Source: Streptomyces marokkonensis (GTDB lineage: Bacteria; Actinomycetota; Actinomycetes; Streptomycetales; Streptomycetaceae). From it: a stretch of DNA of 64,000 nucleotides. The number at the start of each line of letters is the position of its first letter. Position 1 is the first letter of the stretch. The position numbers were made by a program, and so were the translations under genes. The DNA lies in assembly GCF_008312835.1 (NCBI RefSeq), contig NZ_VSKS01000001.1, positions 62,001 through 126,000 on the forward strand, written 5' to 3'. Below the pieces are notes generated by a model, which saw nothing but the letters and a program-made list of their open reading frames with translations, was not told the origin of the DNA and searched no databases. Shown in pieces: positions 18,509 to 27,562 of the stretch.

Positions 18509-20185
18509 ATGACGAACCACAGCGAGACCACTGGGTCCCCCGAAAACCATGGCATCGCGGGAGACGGCGGGCACGAGTGCGCCGGCCTGCCGCGGCGTGA
18601 CCGGCCCCCGGGCCCGGAAGACATCGCCCGCACCGCGTACGACAGCCACGGCGACGAACAGCAGGTCACCCTGCGCTCCCCGGCCGAGCTCGCCGACGCC
18701 CTGCCCTACCTCCTCGGCTACCGTCCCGAGGACAGCATCGTGCTGGTCGCCCTGCACGAGAAGGACGGACGCGCCCGGTTCGGCGGCCGTGCCCGTCTCG
18801 GCATCCCCGCCAACGCGGACGACTGGCCCTCCGCCGCCCGGCAACTGGCCCACGGCCTGGTGACGGGCAGCGAGCGCAGGGGCGCCCGGCCCGAGCAGAT
18901 GGTCGTCTTCCTCTGCCGCGAGCCGGGCGCAGGCGAGTCCGGCCGGCAGGTCAGGGAGCGGCTGGGCCCGCTCGCCCACGCCCTGCGCCTGGAGTGCGGC
19001 GCCCTGGACATCCCGGTCGTGGAGGCCCTGTGCGTCTCGGACGGCCGCTTCTGGTCGTACTGCTGTGACGACCAGGGCTGCTGTCCGGCCGAGGGGACAC
19101 CGCTGGGCCTGCCCGGCACCTCGGTGCTGGCCGCCGCCGCCACCTATGCCGGGCTCCAGATCCGCGGCACCCTGCGCGAACTGCGGGCCCGGCTCCTTCC
19201 GCGGGAGAGCTCCGCCGCCCGCGAACAGGAGCGCGCCCTGGACGCCGCCGGCATGACGCTGGTCCCCAGGATGCTCGACGCGGCCGGCTGCCATGAGGTC
19301 GCCGGGGAGACACTGGGGCTGGCGGAGCGGGTCATGGGCCGCCTCGCCGGCGCCCCGCCCGCGTCCGGCGTGCTCCCGGCGGATCTGCGGGACGACGACC
19401 TGCTCGGGCACGACGAGGCGGCCACACTCATCCTCGGTCTGCAGGACCGCACGACCCGCGACCGCGCCGCCGAGTGGATGGAGGGCGACGACGCGGGCCC
19501 GGCCCTCCGCCTGTGGCGGGCCCTGGCACGCCGCTGTGTCGGACCGTACGGCGAACACGCCGCGGCGCCCCTCACCCTCGCCGGGTGGGTCGCCTGGTCC
19601 ACCGGTGACGAGCTGGAGGCCCGGGAAGCCCTTGCCCTGGCCCTGGCCGCCGACCCCGACTACCTCTTCGCCCGTCTGCTGCATCAGGCGTGCAACCAGG
19701 GCCTCGACCCGGAGTCGGTCCGCCGCTGCCTGCGGGCCGAACGCGAGGGCCGCGGGAAGGCGGAGCCCGGCGAGCCGGCCATGGGCGCGGAACCGCAGAA
19801 GGGGGGCGACGACGAACCTCCGTCCGCCGGACCGGCGCTGCCCCGGCCGGCGGCGCCCCCCTTGCCCAGCCGCCGGCGCACCCGCACGGCCGGGACCGGC
19901 AGCGGTTCGCCTCGTGGGGTGCGCGCGGAGGGGAGCCGGCCGGGAGGGCGGCTGCCGTATCCGCGGGCGTCGGCGAGGAGCACACGCCCCGGCGGCGGTA
20001 CCGGGGCCAGGCGTGGAACGCGTCCCGGCGCCGCGCTCCCCGGCACGGCGGGTCCGGGCCTCGAGGGTCGGCGCGGTGCGCCGCGGGGAGGTGACCACGT
20101 GCCGGCAGGTCTCCTGGACCCTCGCGCCGAGGGCGAAGGCCCGGGCGCGCGGACCGGTCGTCAGGGCGGCAGCCGGGTCGAGTGA
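18509..20185 (+). CDS. DUF4192-family protein
   Basis: 558 aa. DUF4192 proteins are an actinobacterial family of unknown function. The conserved core runs from about 52 to 420: [28 protein letters not shown], the [10 protein letters not shown] cysteine cluster near 188-197 and a final helical part ([19 protein letters not shown]). From about 425 to the stop the protein becomes a Gly/Pro/Arg-rich tail with no visible fold. The tail may be disordered, or the last part of the frame may not reflect a conserved end. It is divergent from recQ. Confidence 0.82.
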   Translation: MTNHSETTGSPENHGIAGDGGHECAGLPRRDRPPGPEDIARTAYDSHGDEQQVTLRSPAELADALPYLLGYRPEDSIVLVALHEKDGRARFGGRARLGIPANADDWPSAARQLAHGLVTGSERRGARPEQMVVFLCREPGAGESGRQVRERLGPLAHALRLECGALDIPVVEALCVSDGRFWSYCCDDQGCCPAEGTPLGLPGTSVLAAAATYAGLQIRGTLRELRARLLPRESSAAREQERALDAAGMTLVPRMLDAAGCHEVAGETLGLAERVMGRLAGAPPASGVLPADLRDDDLLGHDEAATLILGLQDRTTRDRAAEWMEGDDAGPALRLWRALARRCVGPYGEHAAAPLTLAGWVAWSTGDELEAREALALALAADPDYLFARLLHQACNQGLDPESVRRCLRAEREGRGKAEPGEPAMGAEPQKGGDDEPPSAGPALPRPAAPPLPSRRRTRTAGTGSGSPRGVRAEGSRPGGRLPYPRASARSTRPGGGTGARRGTRPGAALPGTAGPGLEGRRGAPRGGDHVPAGLLDPRAEGEGPGARTGRQGGSRVE

Positions 20186-20618
20186 GCGGGGCGGCCGTCT
20201 CCGGAAGAGAGGCAGGACGCACAGGGAGCGGGCCACGGGACTGCGGGCGTGACCTACCAGGCCACCTACCCGGCCCCGGGCTCCTGGGCGGCCCCTGTCT
20301 GGACTCCGTGGGCCACGACAGAGAGGCGGGCATCGCGCCTGTGAGGCCATCCGGGGGCGGCTGAGGTTCGGTCACCGGCTGCCCGCGATGCGGGCGGGGG
20401 AGCAGCCGGCCGAGGGGAGCGCCGCGCGCCGCGGGCGCGCCCTTCTCCGGACGGATGGGCCGGCTCGGTCCCGCCATGGTCGAGGAGGCGGCAGAGGGGC
20501 CGCAGCCGGGGGTGTGACGTGGGGCGCCGTGCCCCGCCCGGTCAGGGGACGGCCCGACGGCGGAAGCGCCGGGCCGAAGTGGATCAGTCATCGATGCGAC
20601 CGGCGAAGGAGGTGTTTA

Positions 20619-20633
20619 TCGTCAGGCAGACGA
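20619..20633. promoter_or_regulatory. Candidate operator of the NrtR-like gene
   Basis: TCGTC-AGGCA-GACGA is a perfect 5-bp-arm inverted repeat directly before the -10 box of the Nudix gene. Its position suits repression, probably autoregulation. It does not match any consensus I can state with certainty. Confidence 0.45.
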
Positions 20634-20634
20634 C

Positions 20635-20640
20635 TATGAT
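20635..20640 (+). promoter_or_regulatory. -10 box of a leaderless transcript
   Basis: TATGAT, a near-consensus -10, ends 6 nt before the ATG at 20647. Confidence 0.6.
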
Positions 20641-20646
20641 CGCGGC

Positions 20647-21405
20647 ATGCCCTACGACCCGTCAGCCTTTCCGCCCTTCGCCGTCACCGTGGACCTGGTC
20701 GTGCTGACCGTGCGCCGCCATTCCCTGTGTGCGTTGGCGGTACGCAGGGGCGAGCCGCCGTTCCAGGGGCGCTGGGCGCTCCCCGGCGGCTTCGTCCGGG
20801 CAGACGAGGACCTGGCACAGGCCGCGGCCCGGGAACTGGCCGAGGAAACGGGGCTGCGGGTGCACGACCCGGCCGTCCCCGCCCAGGACAACGGCGCCCA
20901 CCTGGAACAGCTCGCCACCTATGGTGATCCCAAGCGGGACCCCCGCATGCGTGTCGTCAGCGTCGCCCACCTCGCTCTGGCCCCCGACCTGCCGGCTCCC
21001 CGGGCGGGCGGCGACGCCAGCAACGCGCGCTGGGCGCCCGTCGAGGAGCTGCTCCAGCAGGGCGGTTACGGCAGGGACGGCGAGCCGGTGGCACCGCTCG
21101 CCTTCGATCACGCCCAGATCCTCTCCGACGGGGTGGAGCGCGCCCGCTCCAAGATCGAGTACTCGTCGCTGGCGACGGCCTTCTGTCCGCCCGAGTTCAC
21201 CGTCGGTGAGCTGCGCCGGGTCTACGAGGCGGTCTGGGGCGTGGCACTCGACCCGCGCAACTTCCACCGCAAGGTGACGGGCACACCGGGCTTCCTGGTC
21301 CCCACCGGAGGCACGACCACCCGGCAGGGCGGCCGCCCCGCCCAGCTCTTCCGGGCCGGCGGAGCCACCCTGCTCAACCCCCCGATGCTGCGCCCCGAGG
21401 TCTGA
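20647..21405 (+). CDS. NrtR-like regulator: Nudix domain plus winged helix
   Basis: 252 aa. NrtR-type proteins sense ADP-ribose through a Nudix fold and repress NAD-salvage or other genes through a C-terminal winged helix. The Nudix box is complete (Gly48, Glu54, Arg62-Glu63, Glu66-Glu67, Gly69), so hydrolysis is possible, whereas many NrtR proteins have lost it. The C-terminal part from about 150 (EYSSLATAFCPPEFTVGELRRVYE) carries the typical NrtR winged-helix pattern including NFHRKV. No NAD gene is adjacent; targets are unknown. Confidence 0.85.
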   Translation: MPYDPSAFPPFAVTVDLVVLTVRRHSLCALAVRRGEPPFQGRWALPGGFVRADEDLAQAAARELAEETGLRVHDPAVPAQDNGAHLEQLATYGDPKRDPRMRVVSVAHLALAPDLPAPRAGGDASNARWAPVEELLQQGGYGRDGEPVAPLAFDHAQILSDGVERARSKIEYSSLATAFCPPEFTVGELRRVYEAVWGVALDPRNFHRKVTGTPGFLVPTGGTTTRQGGRPAQLFRAGGATLLNPPMLRPEV

Positions 21406-21500
21406 GGCGCGGACGCCGGACCGGCCGGCGGACCCTCAAGGGCGACCGTCCCTCGCGGCAGTGAGCCGTGCGGTGACCGAAAAACCCGTTATGGCACGCT

Positions 21501-23420
21501 ATGTTGCATCGCGTGATCCAGGCCATCGGACTGACCAGCAACCCCCGCAAAGAGCTCCCGCCCGCCGTCGACGACGTCTCCTTCGAGGCGCACGCGGGCC
21601 GCGTCACCGCGTTGCTCGGCGCACCGGGCGCCGGCAAGACGACGGCGCTCGGGCTGATGCTCGAACTCCAACGCGGCCGCGGCGTCACCTACTTCAGAGG
21701 CCGGCCCCTGCACCGCATCCCTCATCCCGCCCGCGAGGTCGGCGTGTTGCTGGGGGACGTACCGGGCCACCCCGCCCGCTCCGTCCGCGGGCATCTGCGC
21801 ATGCTGTGCGCCGCCTCCGGCGTGCCGGGCCGACGTGCGGACGAAGTCCTCGAAGCGGTCGGGCTCGTGAGCCTGCGCGACGAACGCCTCGGCGTCCTGT
21901 CGCGCGGCATGGACCGTCGGCTGGGCCTGGCCTGCGCGCTGCTGCCGGACCCGCACACACTCGTGCTCGACGACCCCGCCCGCGGGCTCTCCGCCGGGGA
22001 AAAGAACTGGCTGCACGGCATGCTCCGGGCACACGCGGCCCAGGGCGGCACGGTCCTGTGGGCCACGGCGGACGCGAAGGAGGCGGCGCGGATCGCGGAC
22101 CACGTCGTCACGCTGGAGCGCGGAAGGCTCGTCGCCGACCAGGACGCCGCGGACTTCTCCCGCACCCGGCTGCGCCCCCGTGTGGCCGTCCGCAGCCCGC
22201 ACGCCGCCCGCCTCTCCGTGCTGCTCGCGCAGGAGGCCCGCTCCGCACAGCGGTCCGTGGAAGTCGTGCGGGAGGGCGGCAACCGCCTCTGTGTCTACGG
22301 CAGTACCTGCGCGGACATCGGCGAGACCGCGTTCCGCAACGGCATCGTCGTCCACCGACTGGCGGACGAAGTAGGGGACATGGGGCCCGGCGCCGGGGCG
22401 GCCGAAGAGGCCGCGGGCGCACCGGAACCCCCGTCGGACACCCCACGGCCGGCCGCCGCCCCTCCCCGCCACCCCGTTGTCCCGGCCGGTGAGGAGTCCC
22501 TCACGCCCGTGCACCGTGACGGGAACACGCCGGAGGCGGCCGACGCCGAGGACGTCCCGCCGGACCCCGTGCGCCGCCCGCGCCTGGCCGGCCGGACGCC
22601 CCGCGCCGACCGCGCCCTCACCGCCGGGGCCGACCTGCCACCGCCCATCTCCGTCCGCCCCGCGCCCAGGCCCCTCCGCCCCGTCCGCTACGAGATCCGG
22701 CGCGCCACGGGCGTCGCGACGGGGTTCCTCGTCGGGGCCGGTGTGCTCGTCGTGTCCGCGCTCACCGCCGTACTGCTGGCACGCGTGGGGCACACCCCGC
22801 AGCCGCGCCTGCTGGCCGCCTGGCCCGAGGAGTTGCCGCTGCCGCCCGCGGCGCTGGGAGCGGGACTGCTCGGGGCGCTGGCCTTCGGCGACGAGTTCCG
22901 CCACCCCGCGCTGGCGGCGGACCGCGGCACCGTGCCCCGGCGGTTGGGGCTGCTCACCGCCAAACTCCTCGTCGCCTCGGCCACCGCGCTGGTGCTGGCC
23001 GTCCTGACCGTCGGATGCGACGCCGAACTGCTCTACCTCGTCTACGGCCGGGAGGTCGTCCAGGTTCCCGCCGACTGGCTCCCGCTGAGTGCGGCCTGGC
23101 TCGGACTGGTGACGGGATGCGCCTGCGCCGGCGTCCTCGCCGCGGGCGTCTTCCGGTCCACCACCGCGGGGCTGGCCGCGGTCGTCGCCGTGCCCCTCCT
23201 CGTCGTACCGCTCGTGCAGAAGGTGATGGAAGGGCCGTCCGTGCGCGCCCCGGCGCCGTTCGCGGGGCGACTGCCGCTTCGGTGGCCCTTCGGCGGCGAG
23301 CGCCACCTGGACGTGGTGCTGCGCCTGGTCGCCCAACCCGTGGGCGGGGCTCTGGCGTTGTCGCTGGGGGCGCTGCTCTGCGCGTACCTGCTCACGGGTC
23401 TGCGGAGCAGGGTCCGATGA
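21501..23420 (+). CDS. ABC ATPase-permease fusion with degenerate ATPase motifs
   Basis: 639 aa. An ABC domain occupies about 1-300: Walker A GAPGAGKTT at 40-48, signature LSRGM at 133-137 and Walker B LVLDDP at 154-159. The catalytic Glu after Walker B is Asp158, and the switch-loop His is missing (WATAD). A Pro-rich linker follows. From about 405 to the end there are about six membrane helices. Only one ATPase and one permease half are present, so it would have to dimerise. It lies directly upstream of whiH in the same direction; a developmental role is only inferred from position. Confidence 0.85.
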   Translation: MLHRVIQAIGLTSNPRKELPPAVDDVSFEAHAGRVTALLGAPGAGKTTALGLMLELQRGRGVTYFRGRPLHRIPHPAREVGVLLGDVPGHPARSVRGHLRMLCAASGVPGRRADEVLEAVGLVSLRDERLGVLSRGMDRRLGLACALLPDPHTLVLDDPARGLSAGEKNWLHGMLRAHAAQGGTVLWATADAKEAARIADHVVTLERGRLVADQDAADFSRTRLRPRVAVRSPHAARLSVLLAQEARSAQRSVEVVREGGNRLCVYGSTCADIGETAFRNGIVVHRLADEVGDMGPGAGAAEEAAGAPEPPSDTPRPAAAPPRHPVVPAGEESLTPVHRDGNTPEAADAEDVPPDPVRRPRLAGRTPRADRALTAGADLPPPISVRPAPRPLRPVRYEIRRATGVATGFLVGAGVLVVSALTAVLLARVGHTPQPRLLAAWPEELPLPPAALGAGLLGALAFGDEFRHPALAADRGTVPRRLGLLTAKLLVASATALVLAVLTVGCDAELLYLVYGREVVQVPADWLPLSAAWLGLVTGCACAGVLAAGVFRSTTAGLAAVVAVPLLVVPLVQKVMEGPSVRAPAPFAGRLPLRWPFGGERHLDVVLRLVAQPVGGALALSLGALLCAYLLTGLRSRVR

Positions 23421-23483
23421 TGACCGACCGTGAACACATCGGCCCGTTCGTGCCCACAACTCCCCGTTTTATGCACACTTCTT

Positions 23484-23491
23484 TCCGATAA
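23484..23491 (+). promoter_or_regulatory. Candidate sigma-WhiG -10 element of whiH
   Basis: TCCGATAA matches 7 of 8 bases of the sigma-WhiG/FliA-type -10 GCCGATAA and lies about 93 bp before the whiH start, in a stretch that is AT-rich for this genome. whiH is a known WhiG target in Streptomyces. A clear TAAA -35 is not seen at the right distance, so this is a candidate only. Confidence 0.5.
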
Positions 23492-23583
23492 GGCGTCAAT
23501 TGCGACGGGGTGAGCGATCACCCTTTCGTGTGCTTTTCACCAAAGACCTCAAGGGAGTTGGAAACGGCGCCGACAAAGGATGC

Positions 23584-24471
23584 GTGAGTACCCTTGCGCA
23601 CACCATGATGACCGCCGCCCGCTCCGCAGACTCCGGCCTCGCGAACCCGGGCGAACTCGACCGCTACCCCTATGCGGAGACGCCCGCCGCCGACCGCGTC
23701 GGCGCCCCTGTCTGGGACGGGGCGGATCCGGAGCTGGGCCGCGTGAGCCGGCGGGCCACGAGCAGCCGTGGACGCGGACTGCACGGCCAGCTCGTCCAGC
23801 AGTTGGGACAGATGATCGTCTCCGGGGACCTGGGCGCCGACCGGCCGCTGGTCCCGGAGGAGATCGGCCAGCGCTTCGAGGTCTCCCGCACCGTCGTCCG
23901 CGAGTCGCTCCGCGTCCTGGAGGCCAAGGGCCTGGTCAGCGCCCGGCCGAACGTGGGCACGCGCGTGCGCCCCGTCAGCGACTGGAACCTCCTCGATCCG
24001 GACATCATCGAGTGGCGGGCCTTCGGGCCGCAGCGGGACAACCAGCGGCGCGAGCTCAGCGAGCTGCGCTGGACGATCGAGCCGCTCGCCGCCCGCCTGG
24101 CGGCCGGCCACGGGCGGGAGGACGTCCAGCAGCGCCTGTCCGACATGGTGGAGATCATGGGCCACGCCCTGGGGCAGGGTGACGCGCTGACGTTCGCGCG
24201 GGCGGACGCCGAGTTCCACTCCCTGCTCATCCAGGTCGCGGGCAACCGGATGCTGGAGCACCTCTCCGGGATCGTGTCCGCCGCGCTGCAGGTCTCGGGC
24301 GGCCCGGTCACGGGCTGTGAGCGGCCGAACGAGAGCTCGCTGACCCACCACGCCCGGATCGTCGACGCCCTCGGCGGCGGCGACGGCGCGGCGGCCGAGG
24401 CGGCCATGCGGCAACTCCTCACGGTCCATCCCGAGGTGGAACGCGTGGTGCCCGCGCCGCGCGAGCACTGA
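23584..24471 (+). CDS. whiH: WhiH, GntR/FadR-type sporulation regulator
   Basis: 295 aa. Needed for sporulation septation in aerial hyphae of Streptomyces. A GntR winged helix lies at about 66-130 (FEVSRTVVRESLRVLEAKGL) and an all-helical FCD ligand domain at about 150-285, with the metal/ligand residues in ADAEFHSLL and LTHHARIVDAL. I chose the GTG at 23584, with AAAGGA just upstream; MM a few codons later is an alternative. Identity also rests on its place immediately before hrdB. A sigma-WhiG-like element precedes it. Confidence 0.95.
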   Translation: MSTLAHTMMTAARSADSGLANPGELDRYPYAETPAADRVGAPVWDGADPELGRVSRRATSSRGRGLHGQLVQQLGQMIVSGDLGADRPLVPEEIGQRFEVSRTVVRESLRVLEAKGLVSARPNVGTRVRPVSDWNLLDPDIIEWRAFGPQRDNQRRELSELRWTIEPLAARLAAGHGREDVQQRLSDMVEIMGHALGQGDALTFARADAEFHSLLIQVAGNRMLEHLSGIVSAALQVSGGPVTGCERPNESSLTHHARIVDALGGGDGAAAEAAMRQLLTVHPEVERVVPAPREH

Positions 24472-24546
24472 TCGCGTTCCGCGGACGGCGCGGTGCGGCA
24501 TGCCATCCCCCTCCTGTGGCAGCGCCCCACCAGTGATCCGTCCCCC

Positions 24547-24590
24547 CGTCGGACCCTGTGGGATCGTCGAAGATCCCGCGGGGTCCGACG
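24547..24590 (+). terminator. Terminator of whiH
   Basis: A two-tier hairpin: outer stem CGTCGGACCC/GGGTCCGACG (24547-24556 with 24581-24590), a 3x3 internal mismatch, inner stem GGGATC/GATCCC and loop GTCGAA. It lies 75 bp after the whiH stop. Confidence 0.75.
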
Positions 24591-24761
24591 CGGCAAAAAG
24601 GGTAGAAGAGTCCCGGGGAGACGACCTCCTCGCCCCTGGGTGAACGCTTTTTTACCTGTATGACTGCTTCTGTTCGCTTACGGGGTGTGACTCGGGCCAC
24701 GCGAATTGGGCGTAACGCTCCCGGGAACAACGCGATGACCTAAGAGGTGACAGCCGCGGAG

Positions 24762-24787
24762 GGAATACGGACGCCGAGCATGGCGCT
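24762..24787 (+). promoter_or_regulatory. Candidate sigma-R-like promoter of hrdB
   Basis: GGAAT-N18-GCT resembles the sigma-R consensus GGAAT-N18-GTT with one mismatch, 115-140 bp before the hrdB start. hrdB is known to have a sigma-R-dependent second promoter in S. coelicolor. Two other ECF-like AAC motifs (CGTAAC near 24711, GGGAAC near 24723) lie just upstream and could belong to the main promoter. The remainder of the 431-bp gap (24472-24902) has no gene. Confidence 0.45.
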
Positions 24788-24902
24788 GTGCATCTTCCCC
24801 GGCCCCCGCCCGCACCGTCGGCCCATCCCCAAGCCGGCGGTCGGCTCCTGTCCACTGTGGACGGGGCCGGAAGCCGTTTTCCAACGTTCCGAGAGGTTGT
24901 TC

Positions 24903-26429
24903 GTGTCGGCCAGCACATCCCGTACGCTCCCGCCGGAGATCGCCGAGTCCGTCTCTGTCATGGCGCTCATTGAGCGGGGAAAGGCTGAGGGGCAGATCGC
25001 CGGCGATGACGTGCGTCGGGCCTTCGAAGCTGACCAGATTCCGGCCACTCAGTGGAAGAACGTACTGCGCAGCCTCAACCAGATCCTCGAGGAAGAGGGT
25101 GTGACGCTGATGGTCAGTGCCGCAGAGCCCAAGCGCACCCGAAAGAGCGTCGCAGCGAAGAGTCCCGCCAAGCGCACCGCCACCAAGGCGGTCGCGGCCA
25201 AGACGGCGACCGCCCGGAAGGCAACCGCTTCCGCCACGCCGACGGAGCCCGCCACCGACCCCGCCGTCGAGGAGGAGGCACCCGCCAGGAAGGCGGCTGC
25301 CAAGAAGACCACCGCCAAGAAGGCGACCGCGAAGAAGGCCACGGCCAAGAAGACGGCCGCCAAGAAGACCGCGGGCAAGAAGGACGACGCCGAGCTGGTC
25401 GACGAGGAGGTCCTCGAGGAGACCAAGGCGGACGAGCCGGAGGGCGCGGAGAGCGCCGGATTCGTGCTCTCCGACGAGGACGAGGACGACGCGCCGGCCC
25501 AGCAGGTCGCCGCCGCCGGCGCCACCGCCGACCCGGTCAAGGACTACCTCAAGCAGATCGGCAAGGTCCCCCTGCTCAACGCCGAGCAGGAGGTCGAGCT
25601 CGCCAAGCGCATCGAGGCGGGCCTGTTCGCCGAGGACAAGCTGGCGAACGCCGACAAGCTGGCGCCGAAGCTCAAGCGCGAGCTGGAGATCATCGCCGAG
25701 GACGGGCGCCGCGCCAAGAACCACCTGCTGGAGGCCAACCTCCGTCTGGTGGTCTCCCTGGCCAAGCGCTACACCGGCCGCGGCATGCTCTTCCTGGACC
25801 TCATCCAGGAGGGCAACCTCGGTCTGATCCGCGCGGTGGAGAAGTTCGACTACACCAAGGGCTACAAGTTCTCCACGTATGCCACGTGGTGGATCCGCCA
25901 GGCCATCACCCGCGCGATGGCCGACCAGGCCCGCACCATCCGTATCCCGGTGCACATGGTCGAGGTCATCAACAAGCTCGCGCGCGTGCAGCGCCAGATG
26001 CTCCAGGACCTGGGCCGCGAGCCCACCCCGGAGGAGCTGGCCAAGGAGCTCGACATGACCCCGGAGAAGGTCATCGAGGTCCAGAAGTACGGCCGTGAGC
26101 CCATCTCGCTGCACACCCCGCTGGGCGAGGACGGCGACAGCGAGTTCGGTGACCTCATCGAGGACTCCGAGGCCGTCGTGCCTGCGGACGCCGTCAGCTT
26201 CACGCTCCTGCAGGAGCAGCTGCACTCCGTCCTGGACACCCTGTCCGAGCGCGAGGCGGGCGTCGTCTCCATGCGCTTCGGCCTCACCGACGGTCAGCCG
26301 AAGACCCTCGACGAGATCGGCAAGGTGTACGGCGTGACGCGCGAGCGTATCCGCCAGATCGAGTCCAAGACCATGTCGAAGCTGCGCCACCCGTCGCGCT
26401 CCCAGGTGCTGCGCGACTACCTCGACTAG
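24903..26429 (+). CDS. hrdB: HrdB, principal (housekeeping) RNA polymerase sigma factor
   Basis: 508 aa. Group 1 sigma-70. The conserved start [14 protein letters not shown] is followed by a Lys/Ala-rich acidic-basic stretch at about 65-200 typical of Streptomyces HrdB. Region 1.2 begins [16 protein letters not shown]. Regions 2.3-2.4 contain [17 protein letters not shown], and region 4.2 contains [21 protein letters not shown] chose the GTG at 24903 with GAGAGG upstream; another 52 codons are open upstream but cover the promoter. A strong 18-bp-stem terminator follows. Confidence 0.98.
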   Translation: MSASTSRTLPPEIAESVSVMALIERGKAEGQIAGDDVRRAFEADQIPATQWKNVLRSLNQILEEEGVTLMVSAAEPKRTRKSVAAKSPAKRTATKAVAAKTATARKATASATPTEPATDPAVEEEAPARKAAAKKTTAKKATAKKATAKKTAAKKTAGKKDDAELVDEEVLEETKADEPEGAESAGFVLSDEDEDDAPAQQVAAAGATADPVKDYLKQIGKVPLLNAEQEVELAKRIEAGLFAEDKLANADKLAPKLKRELEIIAEDGRRAKNHLLEANLRLVVSLAKRYTGRGMLFLDLIQEGNLGLIRAVEKFDYTKGYKFSTYATWWIRQAITRAMADQARTIRIPVHMVEVINKLARVQRQMLQDLGREPTPEELAKELDMTPEKVIEVQKYGREPISLHTPLGEDGDSEFGDLIEDSEAVVPADAVSFTLLQEQLHSVLDTLSEREAGVVSMRFGLTDGQPKTLDEIGKVYGVTRERIRQIESKTMSKLRHPSRSQVLRDYLD

Positions 26430-26465
26430 GTCGCCCGGTCACGACGCGCAGTCGTGCGCCGCGTC

Positions 26466-26507
26466 CGCGAAGGCCCGGTTCCCGCCCTCGGGAACCGGGC
26501 CTTCGCG
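26466..26507 (+). terminator. Terminator of hrdB
   Basis: A perfect 18-bp stem (26466-26483 with 26490-26507) and loop GCCCTC, 37 bp after the hrdB stop. Confidence 0.88.
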
Positions 26508-26583
26508 CTGCCGCGCGGGTGCGGGCCCGGGCGAGGTCGATCACTCTGGGTGCCTCAGGAGCACCCCAGCGTGAGGAGCGTGC

Positions 26584-27417
26584 ATGCGACGTCGTCTTGC
26601 CCGGGCCCTGGCCCGGCCGCTGGCCCTCGCGGCCGCGGGTACCGTCATACCGTTGGCCACGACCGTCCCGGCGGCCGCCGACAGCGTCGTCGTCGGTGGC
26701 TTCCCCGTCGATGTTTCGCAGAGTCCGTGGACAGTGGCGCTGTCCAGCCGTGACCGGTTCGGAGGTACGCGAGCGGGACAGTTCTGCGGGGGTGTGGCGG
26801 TCGGCCGGACCACCGTGCTCACCGCGGCCCACTGCATGGACAAGGAGGTGCTGGGGGCCTCGCCGGAGCGGGTGCGCGACCTGAGGGTGATAGCGGGGCG
26901 CACGGAGCTGCTCTCGGACCGGGGTGAGGAGATCGCCGTACGCGAGACCTGGGTGAACCCGGGCTACGACGGTGCCACCAACTCCGGCGACTTCGCCGTG
27001 CTCAGTCTGGCCGAGCCGCTGCCCCCGGGCGCGGTCATAGGCATGGCCGCGGCGGGAGACCCCGCCTACCGGGCGGGTACCGCGGCCACGGTCTACGGGT
27101 GGGGGGACACCACGGGGTCCGGCGCCTACGCCGGCAGCCTGCACGCCGCCCGTGTGCGGGTGCAGCCGGACGCGCTCTGCGAGCGCGCGTATCCGGGCGG
27201 TTCCGAGGGCACGTACCGCGCCGGGACGATGCTGTGCGCGGGGGAGGTGGCAGGGGGCCGCGACGCCTGCCAGGGGGACAGCGGCGGGCCGCTGGTGGCC
27301 CAGGGACGGTTGATAGGCCTCGTGTCCTGGGGGGCCGGCTGCGGCTGGGCGGGCAGCCCAGGGGTCTACACGCGGATCTCCGACGTCCTGCGGACGCTCG
27401 GGTGGTCCCAGGCCTGA
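26584..27417 (+). CDS. Secreted trypsin-like serine protease (S1 family)
   Basis: 277 aa. An Arg-rich signal peptide ends around residue 32 (VPAAAD); the mature enzyme probably begins at VVGG (36-39) after a very short propeptide. The catalytic triad is His83 (LTAAHC), Asp137 (NSGDFAVL) and Ser234 (GDSGGP). Asp228 six residues before the Ser (RDACQGDS) predicts cutting after Lys/Arg. The cysteines pair as in trypsins. GAGGAG lies upstream of the ATG. It stands alone between hrdB and a convergent small gene. Confidence 0.93.
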   Translation: MRRRLARALARPLALAAAGTVIPLATTVPAAADSVVVGGFPVDVSQSPWTVALSSRDRFGGTRAGQFCGGVAVGRTTVLTAAHCMDKEVLGASPERVRDLRVIAGRTELLSDRGEEIAVRETWVNPGYDGATNSGDFAVLSLAEPLPPGAVIGMAAAGDPAYRAGTAATVYGWGDTTGSGAYAGSLHAARVRVQPDALCERAYPGGSEGTYRAGTMLCAGEVAGGRDACQGDSGGPLVAQGRLIGLVSWGAGCGWAGSPGVYTRISDVLRTLGWSQA

Positions 27418-27480
27418 GCGGTACCGGCAGGGCGTCTGTGGGGCCCTGGACGGGTTTCAGGTGTGGGTGGGTACGAGAAG

Positions 27481-27520
27481 ACGGGCGACCGTCTCCTCCG
27501 CGGAGGAGACGGTCGCCCGT
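27481..27520. terminator. 40-bp perfect palindrome, bidirectional terminator
   Basis: Two 20-bp arms meet with no spacer (left arm ACGGGCGACCGTCTCCTCCG). It lies between the convergent protease and zinc-finger genes, so it can terminate both. As DNA it could extrude a cruciform. Confidence 0.85.
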
Positions 27521-27562
27521 TCGCCGACCTGTGCCGGGCTGCTCGTCGTCGGACGCGAGGTG

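Larger units (their letters stand above)
20186..20646. other. 461-bp gap between DUF4192 and Nudix genes
   Basis: No gene is supported here. Open frames on both strands are GC-skew shadows. A small hairpin GCCCGC-GAT-GCGGGC at 20381-20395 may end the DUF4192 transcript. The last 30 bases hold the Nudix promoter. Confidence 0.5.

Noticed and set aside
24678-26390. 570-aa minus-strand frame with Gly/Leu-rich repeats
   Set aside because: It is the antisense of hrdB. The repetitive look mirrors the Lys/Ala-rich region of HrdB.
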